Shown here piece by piece: positions 1 to 5,456 of a DNA stretch of 6,042 nucleotides (position 1 is its first letter; each line of letters opens with the position of its first letter). The notes beneath the pieces were generated by a model. That model saw only the letters and a program-made list of their open reading frames with translations. It ran no database searches and was not told the DNA's origin. The DNA comes from Lawsonibacter sp. (GTDB taxonomy: Bacteria; Bacillota; Clostridia; Oscillospirales; Oscillospiraceae): positions 1-6,042 of the forward strand of contig JAAWNI010000138.1 in the NCBI GenBank assembly GCA_022798855.1, given 5' to 3'. The translations under genes were made by a program, and so were the position numbers.

Positions 1-10
1 GAACGAGAGA

Positions 11-89
11 TTTTGCCGCCCAGCAAGGCAAAAAATCGCAGGAATCCTTTGTGGATTTCAAGATTTTTTAACGCCGCAGGGCGGCAAAA
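11..89. repeat. Long imperfect palindrome (hairpin repeat) downstream of the antiporter gene
   Basis: Three nested stems share one centre near position 50. The outer stem pairs TTTTGCCGCCC (11-21) with GGGCGGCAAAA (79-89). The middle stem pairs AAAAAATC (30-37) with GATTTTTT (62-69). The inner stem pairs 41-47 with 53-59, including one G-T pair. They are separated by short unpaired loops (22-29/70-78 and 38-40/60-61). Together they would fold as one hairpin about 79 nt long. No coding frame is convincing here. It could be a dispersed intergenic repeat or MITE-like element, or a 3' RNA structure of the antiporter transcript. The pairing is seen directly; the role is inferred. Confidence 0.55.
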
Positions 90-106
90 GAACCGTTCAA
101 ACGGTC
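86..106 (-). terminator. Possible rho-independent terminator of the NhaC-family gene
   Basis: Read on the minus strand, about 25 nt after the antiporter stop codon, there is a 5-bp stem ACCGT-TTGA-ACGGT (105 down to 92), extendable by a G-U pair, followed by TTCTTTT. This fits a weak intrinsic terminator. The stem is short, and the same bases can form a competing palindrome (97-103 with 106-112). The T-run also overlaps one arm of the larger palindrome at 11-89, so the larger hairpin may contribute to termination instead. Confidence 0.35.
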
Positions 107-130
107 GTTTGAGATTGTGAATACAGGTTC

Positions 131-1444
131 TTAATTTTTCTTTCCCGCCCCCACCAGGATGTAGACGACGCAGGCCGCCGCCAGCAGATAGGGGTAGTAC
201 AGGCAGGGCATGATCTGGAAGGCGGACACCGCCCCGCCGGAAGCGGAAATGGCCACCAGCATCTGGGCGCCGTAGGGGATGACCCCCTGGAATACGCAGG
301 AGAAGGTGTCCAGCAGGGAGGCCGACTCCTTGGGGCTGATGTTGTACTCCTCGCTGATCTCCTTGGCGATGGGCCCGGCCATCACAATGGCCACCGTGTT
401 GTTGGCGGTGGCGATGTCCATGGCCCCCACCAGCAGGCCTACCCCCAGGCGGCCCCCGACCCGGCCCTTGAACACCCGGCGGATAAAGGCCAGCAGCGCC
501 TCGAAGCCGCCGTGCTCCCGGATCAGCGCGCACATAGCCGATACCAGCACAGTGACCATGATCGTCTCAAACATGCCGGAAGCCCCGGAGCCCATGCTCC
601 CCAGCAGCGCCATGAAGTCCACCGTCCCGGTGGGCAGCACGATGGCCGCTCCCGCCAGAATGCCCACCAGAAGCACGACAAACACGTTCAGCCCGGCGAT
701 TCCGCCGATCAGCACCAATACATAGGGGATAAGCAGAAGGAGGTTATACTCCGGGATATCAATTTGCCCCACCCCGGCGCTGATGGACTGGACCAGGATC
801 ACGGCCAGCGTCACAACGGCGGCGGGCAGGGCGATCTTGAAGTTGGCCCGGAATTTGTCCCGCATCTCACAGCCCTGGGTGTTGCAGGCGGCAATGGTGG
901 TGTCGGAGATGAAGGACAGGTTGTCGCCGAACATGGCCCCGCCCATGACGGAGCCCACGCACAGCGCCAGGGAAAACCCGGACACGTTGGACACCGCCGC
1001 GGCGATGGGGGTGATCAGGGTGATGGTGCCCACCGAGGTGCCCATAGCCGTGGACACAAAGCAGGCCGCCACAAACAGCACCGCCACAGAGGCCCAGGCC
1101 GGCGTGACCGACAGCAGGAAGTAGGCCACCGCTTCGGCGCTGCTCCGGCCGGTGACCCCGACAAACACGCCGGCCACCAGGAAAATAAGGATCATCGTCA
1201 TGATGTTCTTGTCCCCCACACCCTGGGCCATAACCGCCAGCTTGTCGTCAAATTTCAGCTCCCGGTTTTGCAGGCAGGCCACCAGCAGGGCCACCATGAA
1301 CACCACCACAATGGGGATGTTGTAGAAGGCCATAGCCACCCCCAGGACGTACTCGAAGACCAGGCCCATGCCCAAGTACAGCACCAGAAACACCAGAATG
1401 GGCAGCAGCGCCGCCCCGTTTTGTTTTCTCTGTCTATAATCCAT
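131..1444 (-). CDS. NhaC-family Na+/H+ antiporter (integral membrane)
   Basis: A 437-residue, very hydrophobic protein with roughly 11-12 predicted membrane segments, so it acts in the cytoplasmic membrane. It belongs to the NhaC/ion-transporter superfamily of secondary transporters that exchange Na+ for H+. Family marks are STAMGTSVGTITLITPIA (131-148), GDNLSFISDTT (173-183), matching the GDxxSPLSDTT-type motif in a re-entrant region, TANNTVAIVMAGPIAKEI (346-363) and LLDTFSCVFQGVIPYGAQ (377-394). The length is near the usual 430-480. I chose ATG 1444: it has AGAGAGGAA (1459-1451) as ribosome site, and the promoter at 1478-1506 would start RNA near 1470-1472. That leaves almost no leader for the upstream in-frame TTG at 1468. 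The gene is transcribed away from purA and appears monocistronic within the window. The substrate is assigned by family only; some NhaC-like proteins move amino or organic acids, so I give no gene symbol. Confidence 0.88.
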   Translation of the reverse strand: MDYRQRKQNGAALLPILVFLVLYLGMGLVFEYVLGVAMAFYNIPIVVVFMVALLVACLQNRELKFDDKLAVMAQGVGDKNIMTMILIFLVAGVFVGVTGRSSAEAVAYFLLSVTPAWASVAVLFVAACFVSTAMGTSVGTITLITPIAAAVSNVSGFSLALCVGSVMGGAMFGDNLSFISDTTIAACNTQGCEMRDKFRANFKIALPAAVVTLAVILVQSISAGVGQIDIPEYNLLLLIPYVLVLIGGIAGLNVFVVLLVGILAGAAIVLPTGTVDFMALLGSMGSGASGMFETIMVTVLVSAMCALIREHGGFEALLAFIRRVFKGRVGGRLGVGLLVGAMDIATANNTVAIVMAGPIAKEISEEYNISPKESASLLDTFSCVFQGVIPYGAQMLVAISASGGAVSAFQIMPCLYYPYLLAAACVVYILVGAGKKN

Positions 1445-1477
1445 AGATGTTTCCTCTCTTTCTCCCAAGTTCCCTCC

Positions 1478-1506
1478 ATTCTAATGGAAATCCTCCGCCC
1501 TGTCAA
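1478..1506 (-). promoter_or_regulatory. Sigma-A type promoter of the NhaC-family gene
   Basis: On the minus strand there is a perfect -35 TTGACA (1506-1501), a 17-bp spacer and a -10 TAGAAT (1483-1478; five of six match TATAAT). The predicted transcription start is near 1470-1472, giving a leader of about 27 nt to ATG 1444. This promoter decides the gene's start codon, because the TTG at 1468 would lie almost at the RNA 5' end. Confidence 0.8.
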
Positions 1507-1515
1507 GGCGGAGGA
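1491..1515. promoter_or_regulatory. Perfect 9-bp inverted repeat around the antiporter -35 box (candidate operator)
   Basis: TCCTCCGCC (1491-1499) and GGCGGAGGA (1507-1515) are exact reverse complements separated by 7 bp. The -35 hexamer lies in the gap (1501-1506) and the inner arm falls in the promoter spacer, so a bound regulator would block sigma contact. It lies upstream of the predicted transcription start and so is unlikely to act as an RNA hairpin of the antiporter message. It could instead be a leftover of the local hairpin repeats. The regulator is unknown. Confidence 0.5.
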
Positions 1516-1566
1516 GCGGTTGGGGCGCACTTATCTCATAAATTTAAAACGCCCTTCGTCATGTGT

Positions 1567-1677
1567 GGCAAGGGCTCTGCCCTTGCCTGATTCTACCCCT
1601 GCCCTACATGTCGTACCCGCTGAGACGGGCGTGGCGGGGGGCCGTTTATCTGTAGGGCGCGACGACCCCGGCGCGCC
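1567..1677. repeat. Cluster of three inverted repeats
   Basis: GGCAAGGGC-TCT-GCCCTTGCC (1567-1587) is a perfect 9-bp hairpin with a 3-nt loop. GCCCTACA (1601-1608) is the reverse complement of TGTAGGGC (1651-1658), 42 bp apart. GGCGCG (1656-1661) pairs with CGCGCC (1672-1677). No T-run follows any of these on either strand, so they do not look like intrinsic terminators. The TGTAGGGC...GGCGCGCC style resembles dispersed intergenic repeats I recall from GC-rich gut Clostridia; that resemblance is from memory and untested. Confidence 0.5.
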
Positions 1678-1728
1678 GCTCTCTGGCACCAGAAAGATTC
1701 TATTTCAAAGAAAGTTTTCGATGAACCA

Positions 1729-1860
1729 GAATCCCCCAGTCAGCGGCTTCGCCGCTGCCAGCCCCCTTTAACAAGGGGGCCTTTGGAGCGGGACCGGGGC
1801 CTTCAAGCACCCAAGCCCCCCTTGCTAAAGGGGGGGTGCCCCGCAGGGGCGGGGGGATTC
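1729..1860. repeat. 132-bp MITE-like element with 9-bp terminal inverted repeats and internal hairpins
   Basis: The element begins GAATCCCCC (1729-1737) and ends with its exact reverse complement GGGGGATTC (1852-1860). Inside are four perfect hairpins: CAGCGGC-TTC-GCCGCTG (1741-1757), GCCCCCTT-TAAC-AAGGGGGC (1761-1780), CCCCCCTT-GCTA-AAGGGGGG (1816-1835) and GCCCC-GCA-GGGGC (1838-1850). There is no reading frame for a transposase and it is too small for one, so it would be non-autonomous or simply a REP-like repeat. No clear target-site duplication flanks it. It lies between the promoters of the two divergent genes and disrupts neither. Confidence 0.65.
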
Positions 1861-1883
1861 CATACTCCAAAACAGCTCTGCGT

Positions 1884-1908
1884 GGGGGAATCCCCCAGTC
1901 AGCGGCTT
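1884..1908. repeat. Partial second copy of the 1729 element end
   Basis: Positions 1888-1908 repeat 1729-1749 exactly over 21 nt in the same orientation, including the GAATCCCCC terminal repeat and the left arm of the first hairpin. The match then stops abruptly (AACCG follows instead of CGCCG). The preceding GGGGG makes GGGGGAATCCCCC (1884-1896) a perfect odd palindrome. This looks like a truncated or decayed copy beside the intact element, or the scar of a tandem insertion. Confidence 0.6.
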
Positions 1909-1989
1909 AACCGAAGCCCGCCCCCGCGCAAAAATCCGCGGAGGGAACATTCCCGGGCGGTTTCATACACATTTCCGTCCTCTTCCCCC

Positions 1990-2018
1990 TTGCGCTGGCA
2001 GAAGAAAAGGGGTATAAT
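1990..2018 (+). promoter_or_regulatory. Sigma-A type promoter of purA
   Basis: A perfect -10 TATAAT (2013-2018) lies 17 bp after a weak -35 TTGCGC (1990-1995, three of six match TTGACA). The predicted start is around 2025, giving a leader of about 64 nt. CCCCC (2020-2024) and GGGGG (2031-2035) form a small inverted repeat across the predicted start site. I did not recognise a PurR-type PurBox or a purine riboswitch in the leader. Confidence 0.7.
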
Positions 2019-2088
2019 ACCCCCGTTACAGGGGGCGGAAAAGGCAAACCCACCGCGGCTGCGAATCCCGTCCCCGGAGGCAGACAAT

Positions 2089-3381
2089 ATGGTAAAAGCA
2101 ATTGTAGGCGCCAACTGGGGCGACGAGGGCAAGGGCAAGCTCACCGACATGCTGGCCAGCCAGTCCGATATAGTCGTCCGCTTCCAGGGGGGCGCCAACG
2201 CCGGCCACACCATCATCAACGATTACGGCCGGTTCGCCCTGCACACCCTCCCCTCCGGCGTCTTCTACCCCCACATCACCAACGTCGTCGGCAACGGTGT
2301 GGCCCTGGACATCGCCAAGCTGGTCCAGGAGCTGGAGGAGGTGGAGGCCCAGGGGGTGCCCGCGCCCAAGCTCATCGTATCTGACCGGGCCCAGCTGCTC
2401 ATGCCCTACCACATCCTCCAGGACGTCTATGAGGAGGAGCGCCTGGGCGGCAGGGCCTTCGGCTCCACCAAAAGCGGCATCGCCCCATTCTACTCCGACA
2501 AGTACGCGAAAACCGGAATCCAGCTCTGCGACCTCTTTGACGAGCCCCGGCTCCGGGAGCGGCTCACCGCCGCGGTGGAACTGAAAAACGTGCTCTTCGA
2601 GCACCTGTACCACAGGCCCCCCGTCAGCGCGGAGGAGATGATGGCCCAGCTTCTGGAACTCCGGGAGCGGGTCCGCCCCTACGTGGGGGATACGGCGGCC
2701 TTCCTCCACCAAGCCCTGGACGAGGGCAAAACCATCCTGCTGGAGGGCCAGCTGGGCTCCATGAAGGACCCGGACCTGGGCATCTTCCCCATGACCACCT
2801 CCTCCCACACCCTGGCCGGCTACGGCTGCGTAGGGGCCGGCGTGCCCCCCACCGCCATTCAGGATGTGATCTGCGTCACCAAGGCCTACTCCTCCTGCGT
2901 GGGCTCCAGCACCGAGCCCTTTGTCAGCGAGGTTGCCGGGCCGGAGGGGGACGAGCTGCGCCGCCGGGGCGGGGACCACGGGGAGTTCGGCGCCACCACC
3001 GGCCGGCCCCGCCGGGTAGGCTGGTTCGACGCCGTGGCCACCAGATACGGCTGCATGGTCCAGGGGGCCACCCAGGCGGCCCTGACCTGCCTGGACGTGC
3101 TGGGCTATCTGGACAAAGTTCCCGTGTGCACCGGCTATGAGATTGACGGCCAAGTTACCCGCTCCTTCCCCACCACCCCCGCCCTGCTCCGGGCCAAGCC
3201 CGTCTTTGAGCTCCTCCCGGGCTGGAAATGCGACGTGCGGGGCTGCACCGATTACGACGCCCTCCCCGCCAACGCCAAGGCCTATGTGGACTTTTTAGAG
3301 GAGCGCATCGGCGCCCCCATCACCATGGTGTCCACCGGCCCCAAGCGGGAGGAGATGGCCTACCGCACCCCCAAGCTCTGA
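2089..3381 (+). CDS. purA: Adenylosuccinate synthetase (PurA), divergent clostridial-type variant
   Basis: This 430-residue cytoplasmic enzyme joins IMP and aspartate using GTP to make adenylosuccinate, the first committed step from IMP to AMP. The length matches the family (about 425-430). Start ATG 2089 has GGAGG (2076-2080) eight bases upstream and puts NWGDEGKGK at residues 9-17. The open frame reaching back to 1783 is only read-through of the intergenic repeats. Catalytic Asp12 and His40 (E. coli Asp13/His41) are present, as are ATTGRPRR (302-309), a TKLD-like guanine site TCLD (333-336) and STGP (415-418). Odd positions by gapless alignment from memory: TKSGIAPFYSDKYAKTG (127-143) replaces the usual TGRGIGPAY segment, with Lys141 at E. 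coli Arg143, and EGQLG (219-223) replaces EGAQG, putting Leu222 at IMP-contacting Gln224. I recall similar sequences in Lachnospiraceae and relatives, so it is probably the housekeeping enzyme. It may be co-transcribed with the peptidase gene downstream. Confidence 0.93.
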   Translation: MVKAIVGANWGDEGKGKLTDMLASQSDIVVRFQGGANAGHTIINDYGRFALHTLPSGVFYPHITNVVGNGVALDIAKLVQELEEVEAQGVPAPKLIVSDRAQLLMPYHILQDVYEEERLGGRAFGSTKSGIAPFYSDKYAKTGIQLCDLFDEPRLRERLTAAVELKNVLFEHLYHRPPVSAEEMMAQLLELRERVRPYVGDTAAFLHQALDEGKTILLEGQLGSMKDPDLGIFPMTTSSHTLAGYGCVGAGVPPTAIQDVICVTKAYSSCVGSSTEPFVSEVAGPEGDELRRRGGDHGEFGATTGRPRRVGWFDAVATRYGCMVQGATQAALTCLDVLGYLDKVPVCTGYEIDGQVTRSFPTTPALLRAKPVFELLPGWKCDVRGCTDYDALPANAKAYVDFLEERIGAPITMVSTGPKREEMAYRTPKL

Positions 3382-3472
3382 CCCCATCCCGCCCTACACA
3401 CGACCCCCGCGAAAGCGCCCAAGAACCTCGTTTGCCGCGTACATTCCGCCCACGGCGAATGAAAGACTATCC

Positions 3473-3480
3473 AAAGGAGA
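3473..3480 (+). promoter_or_regulatory. Strong ribosome binding site that fixes the peptidase start
   Basis: AAAGGAGA lies five bases before ATG 3486. It falls downstream of the alternative in-frame ATG at 3459, which has no such site, and so selects 3486. The 104-bp gap after purA has no T-tailed hairpin and no convincing promoter, so translation from a purA read-through transcript is plausible. Confidence 0.75.
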
Positions 3481-3485
3481 AAACC

Positions 3486-5351
3486 ATGAAAAAACTGCTC
3501 TCATCCCTGCTGTCGCTGGCCCTGGCCCTGCCGCTGGCCGCCCTGCCCTCCTCCGCCCTGGAGCTGGAGGAAGCCAAGGAGCTGCTGTCCGACCTCTACG
3601 TGGAGGGCGTGTCCGAGGAGGTCCTGGCCCTGGACTCCCTGGACGCCATCCTGGAAGCCATCGGCGACCCCTATACCTTTTATATGACCCCCGAACAGTA
3701 CCAGGCCTTCAACCAGTCGGTAAACGGCCAGACGGTGGTGGGCATCGGGGCCACGGCCGAGCTGGCCTACGACGGCGGCTACCGCATTCTGTCCGTCCTG
3801 CCCAGCTCCCCCGCCCTGGAGGCGGGGATCCAGCCCGGCGACGTCATCGTGGCGGTGGACGGCGTGGCCGCCTCCCCCGAGGTGGCCCCCCAGGCCATGA
3901 TCGCTGGGGAGGAGGGCACCTCCCTCACCCTCACCGTCAGCCGGGAGGGCCGGACCCTGGAGTTCACCCTGGTCCGCCGGTCGGTGGACATCCCAATCGT
4001 CACCTACCAGCTGAAAGACGGCGCGGGCTACATCAACTGCATCAGCTTCGGCGACTCCACCGCCGAAACCGTCCAGGAAGCCATCCAGGCCATGGACAAG
4101 GACGCCGCCGTCTGGATCATGGACCTGCGCTCCAACCCAGGCGGCGGCAGCGGCGCCACCGCTGACACCGCCAGCCTTTTCCTGGGCCAGGGGGACATGC
4201 TCTACTTCCGGGACGGCGCGGGCGGCCACTACCGGGACCCCCTGCCCCGGTACGAGGACCTCACCAACAAGCCGGTGATCGTCCTCACCAGCGGGCACTC
4301 CGCCAGCGGCTCTGAGCTCTTCGCCGGCGACATCCGGGCCTACAGCGGCGGCATCGCCCTGGGCCAGCGGACCTTCGGCAAGGGCACCGCCCAGATCGTT
4401 CTGAACGGCGTCAACTGTTCCTATATGAAGGACGGCGAAGCCATGAAGATCACCGCCTACCGCTTCTTCGCCCCCGACGGGGCCACCAACCACATCGTGG
4501 GCGTGCTGCCCACCCTGCTCATCTCCCCGGAGAACACCGAGGCGGCCGCCCTGCTGCTGTCCTGCCCCGCCCCCTCCTCCCCGAAGAACCACCTGAAAAT
4601 CGACCTGGCCGGCCAGGCCTTCTACGTCAGCCTGGACCAGGCGCTGGAAGAGGAGAACGCCCCCGCCTTCACCGAGCTGCTGGAGTCCCTGCCCCCCTCC
4701 GCCCAGGTGCGGTACAGCACCGGGAAGAGCTGGCAGAGCTGTGACCCGGTAGCTCCCGCCGCTCTGGCCAAGGAGCTGGGCCTGAAGGGCTTCGTTTCCC
4801 GCACCCTGCCCGACGCCGAAGGCAGCCAGTACGCCTGGGAGATCAACACCCTGGCCACCTACGGCCTGCTCAGCGGCTATGACGACGGCCTGTTCCACCC
4901 CGGCGACTCGGTCACCCGGGCCCAGTTCTGCGCCATGGCGGCGGCGGCCCTGAACCTGCCCGACGGCAAGCCGGGCCGGTTCCCCGACGTGAAGGAGGGC
5001 AGCTGGTACGCCGGCGCCGTCTCCGCCATGGCGGACATGGGCTTCATCTCCGGCTACGGCGACGGCCGCTTTGGCCCCGACGACACCATCAGCTATCAGG
5101 AGATGGTGGCTATTCTGTCCAAGGTGGCCGCCTGGGCCAGCATGGACGGCTATTACCTGAACCAGGACCCCCTGACCCTCCAGGACGCCCTGACTTACAG
5201 CGGCTACGCCGGCTGGGCCCAGATCCCCGCCCGGAACCTGGACCAGCTGAGCGCCCTGCTGGAGGACGCCTCCCCCGCCGCCCCTGGCAGCCGGGAGGTG
5301 TCCGCCGCCACCCTCTGCCGCCTGATGCAGAGCATCCACCTGATCTGGTAA
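3486..5351 (+). CDS. Exported S41 (C-terminal processing) peptidase with PDZ and SLH cell-wall anchor
   Basis: A 621-residue secreted serine protease. Residues 1-24 are a Sec signal peptide: KK, a Leu/Ala core, then PSSA with probable cleavage after Ala24. A short helical S41 N-domain ends in GDPYTFYMTPEQY. The PDZ domain (about 86-165) carries SPALEAGIQPGDVIVAVDG, the substrate-tail binding fold. The S41 core (about 175-350) has DLRSNPGGG (213-221), nucleophile Ser274 in GHSASGSE, and general base Lys299 in TFGKGTAQ. The 25-residue spacing equals that of Prc/CtpA enzymes, so it should be active. Residues 367-445 form a segment I do not recognise. Then come SLH repeats: about 447-491 (GYDDGLFHPGDSVTRAQF), about 499-547 (FPDV...GYGDGRFGPDDTISYQEM), and a degenerate third to the C-terminus. 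SLH domains usually bind pyruvylated wall polymers, so the protease is predicted to sit on the outside of the wall. The substrate is unknown; spore or envelope protein processing are possibilities. Start ATG 3486 is chosen by its ribosome site and signal peptide. Confidence 0.92.
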   Translation: MKKLLSSLLSLALALPLAALPSSALELEEAKELLSDLYVEGVSEEVLALDSLDAILEAIGDPYTFYMTPEQYQAFNQSVNGQTVVGIGATAELAYDGGYRILSVLPSSPALEAGIQPGDVIVAVDGVAASPEVAPQAMIAGEEGTSLTLTVSREGRTLEFTLVRRSVDIPIVTYQLKDGAGYINCISFGDSTAETVQEAIQAMDKDAAVWIMDLRSNPGGGSGATADTASLFLGQGDMLYFRDGAGGHYRDPLPRYEDLTNKPVIVLTSGHSASGSELFAGDIRAYSGGIALGQRTFGKGTAQIVLNGVNCSYMKDGEAMKITAYRFFAPDGATNHIVGVLPTLLISPENTEAAALLLSCPAPSSPKNHLKIDLAGQAFYVSLDQALEEENAPAFTELLESLPPSAQVRYSTGKSWQSCDPVAPAALAKELGLKGFVSRTLPDAEGSQYAWEINTLATYGLLSGYDDGLFHPGDSVTRAQFCAMAAAALNLPDGKPGRFPDVKEGSWYAGAVSAMADMGFISGYGDGRFGPDDTISYQEMVAILSKVAAWASMDGYYLNQDPLTLQDALTYSGYAGWAQIPARNLDQLSALLEDASPAAPGSREVSAATLCRLMQSIHLIW

Positions 5352-5357
5352 TCAACA

Positions 5358-5425
5358 GGCTCCCCCTTTATGGGGGAGCTGTCAGACAGAGTCTGACTGA
5401 GGGGGCGCCTCCCCCACAAGGGGGG
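5358..5425. repeat. Intergenic hairpin repeat related to the 1729 element
   Basis: Three stems follow closely after the peptidase stop codon. GCTCCCCC (5359-5366) pairs with GGGGGAGC (5372-5379), loop TTTAT. GTCAGAC-AGA-GTCTGAC (5381-5397) is a perfect 7-bp hairpin. CCCCC (5411-5415) can pair with GGGGG at 5421-5425 or at 5401-5405. The order of parts (C-run/G-run hairpin, TG-N-CAG, second hairpin, CTGACTG, G-run) matches the minus strand of 1729-1780. There is no T-run after the stems, so intrinsic termination is unlikely, although the structure may attenuate read-through or protect the 3' end. Confidence 0.6.
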
Positions 5426-5456
5426 AAGCAATTATAAATGAAAGGACCTGACAAAA

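Larger units (their letters stand above)
1445..2088. other. Divergent intergenic region, about 640 bp, without a supported gene
   Basis: This gap between the divergently read antiporter and purA genes holds both genes' promoters and a dense set of G/C-rich inverted repeats (listed separately). Open frames crossing it are extensions or shadows of the neighbouring genes. None has a ribosome site plus a recognisable protein, and stretches such as 1678-1728 and 1909-1985 show nothing I can name beyond short palindromes (for example GGGAA-CA-TTCCC at 1943-1954). No tRNA, riboswitch or T-box pattern was recognised. Confidence 0.7.

Noticed and set aside
1445..1468. TTG 1468 as start of the antiporter gene
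   Set aside because: It lies only a few bases from the predicted RNA 5' end, while ATG 1444 has AGAGAGGAA at a suitable distance.
512..1771. 419-codon His/Gln-rich open frame on the plus strand over the antiporter gene
   Set aside because: The His-rich composition is the antisense reading of a hydrophobic membrane protein. There is no ribosome site or known domain, and the frame runs into intergenic repeats.
1729..1908. CRISPR-like direct repeats
   Set aside because: There is only one full unit and one partial copy, with no regular spacers and no cas genes.
1783..2088. N-terminal extension of purA back to 1783 (would give 532 residues)
   Set aside because: The extension translates hairpin repeats and the purA promoter itself. 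ATG 2089 has a good ribosome site and matches the family length.
2026..3153. 375-codon open frame on the minus strand opposite purA
   Set aside because: It is a Gly/Ala/Val-rich shadow without a recognisable domain; the plus strand encodes clear PurA motifs throughout.
2089..3381. PurA-like gene as phage PurZ (diaminopurine DNA pathway)
   Set aside because: The catalytic Asp12 of GDEGKGK is retained, whereas PurZ enzymes typically change it as I recall. No phage genes or other Z-genome genes are nearby.
3459..3485. ATG 3459 as start of the peptidase
   Set aside because: It would add nine charged residues before the signal peptide, and the strong AAAGGAGA site lies downstream of it.
3501..5339. 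612-codon open frame on the minus strand opposite the S41 peptidase
   Set aside because: Its product is Gly/Val/Gln-rich low complexity with no family motif. It is a byproduct of strong third-position GC bias in the real gene, which has a signal peptide, PDZ, catalytic dyad and SLH motifs.
5433..5438. TATAAA as a -10 box for the GTPase gene
   Set aside because: No -35 lies at the right distance (5410-5415 is TCCCCC), and the start site would leave almost no leader before the ribosome site at 5441-5446.
5438..5456. ATG 5438 as start of the GTPase
   Set aside because: It is out of frame with the P-loop and its frame does not give a recognisable protein; TTG 5457 is the supported start.
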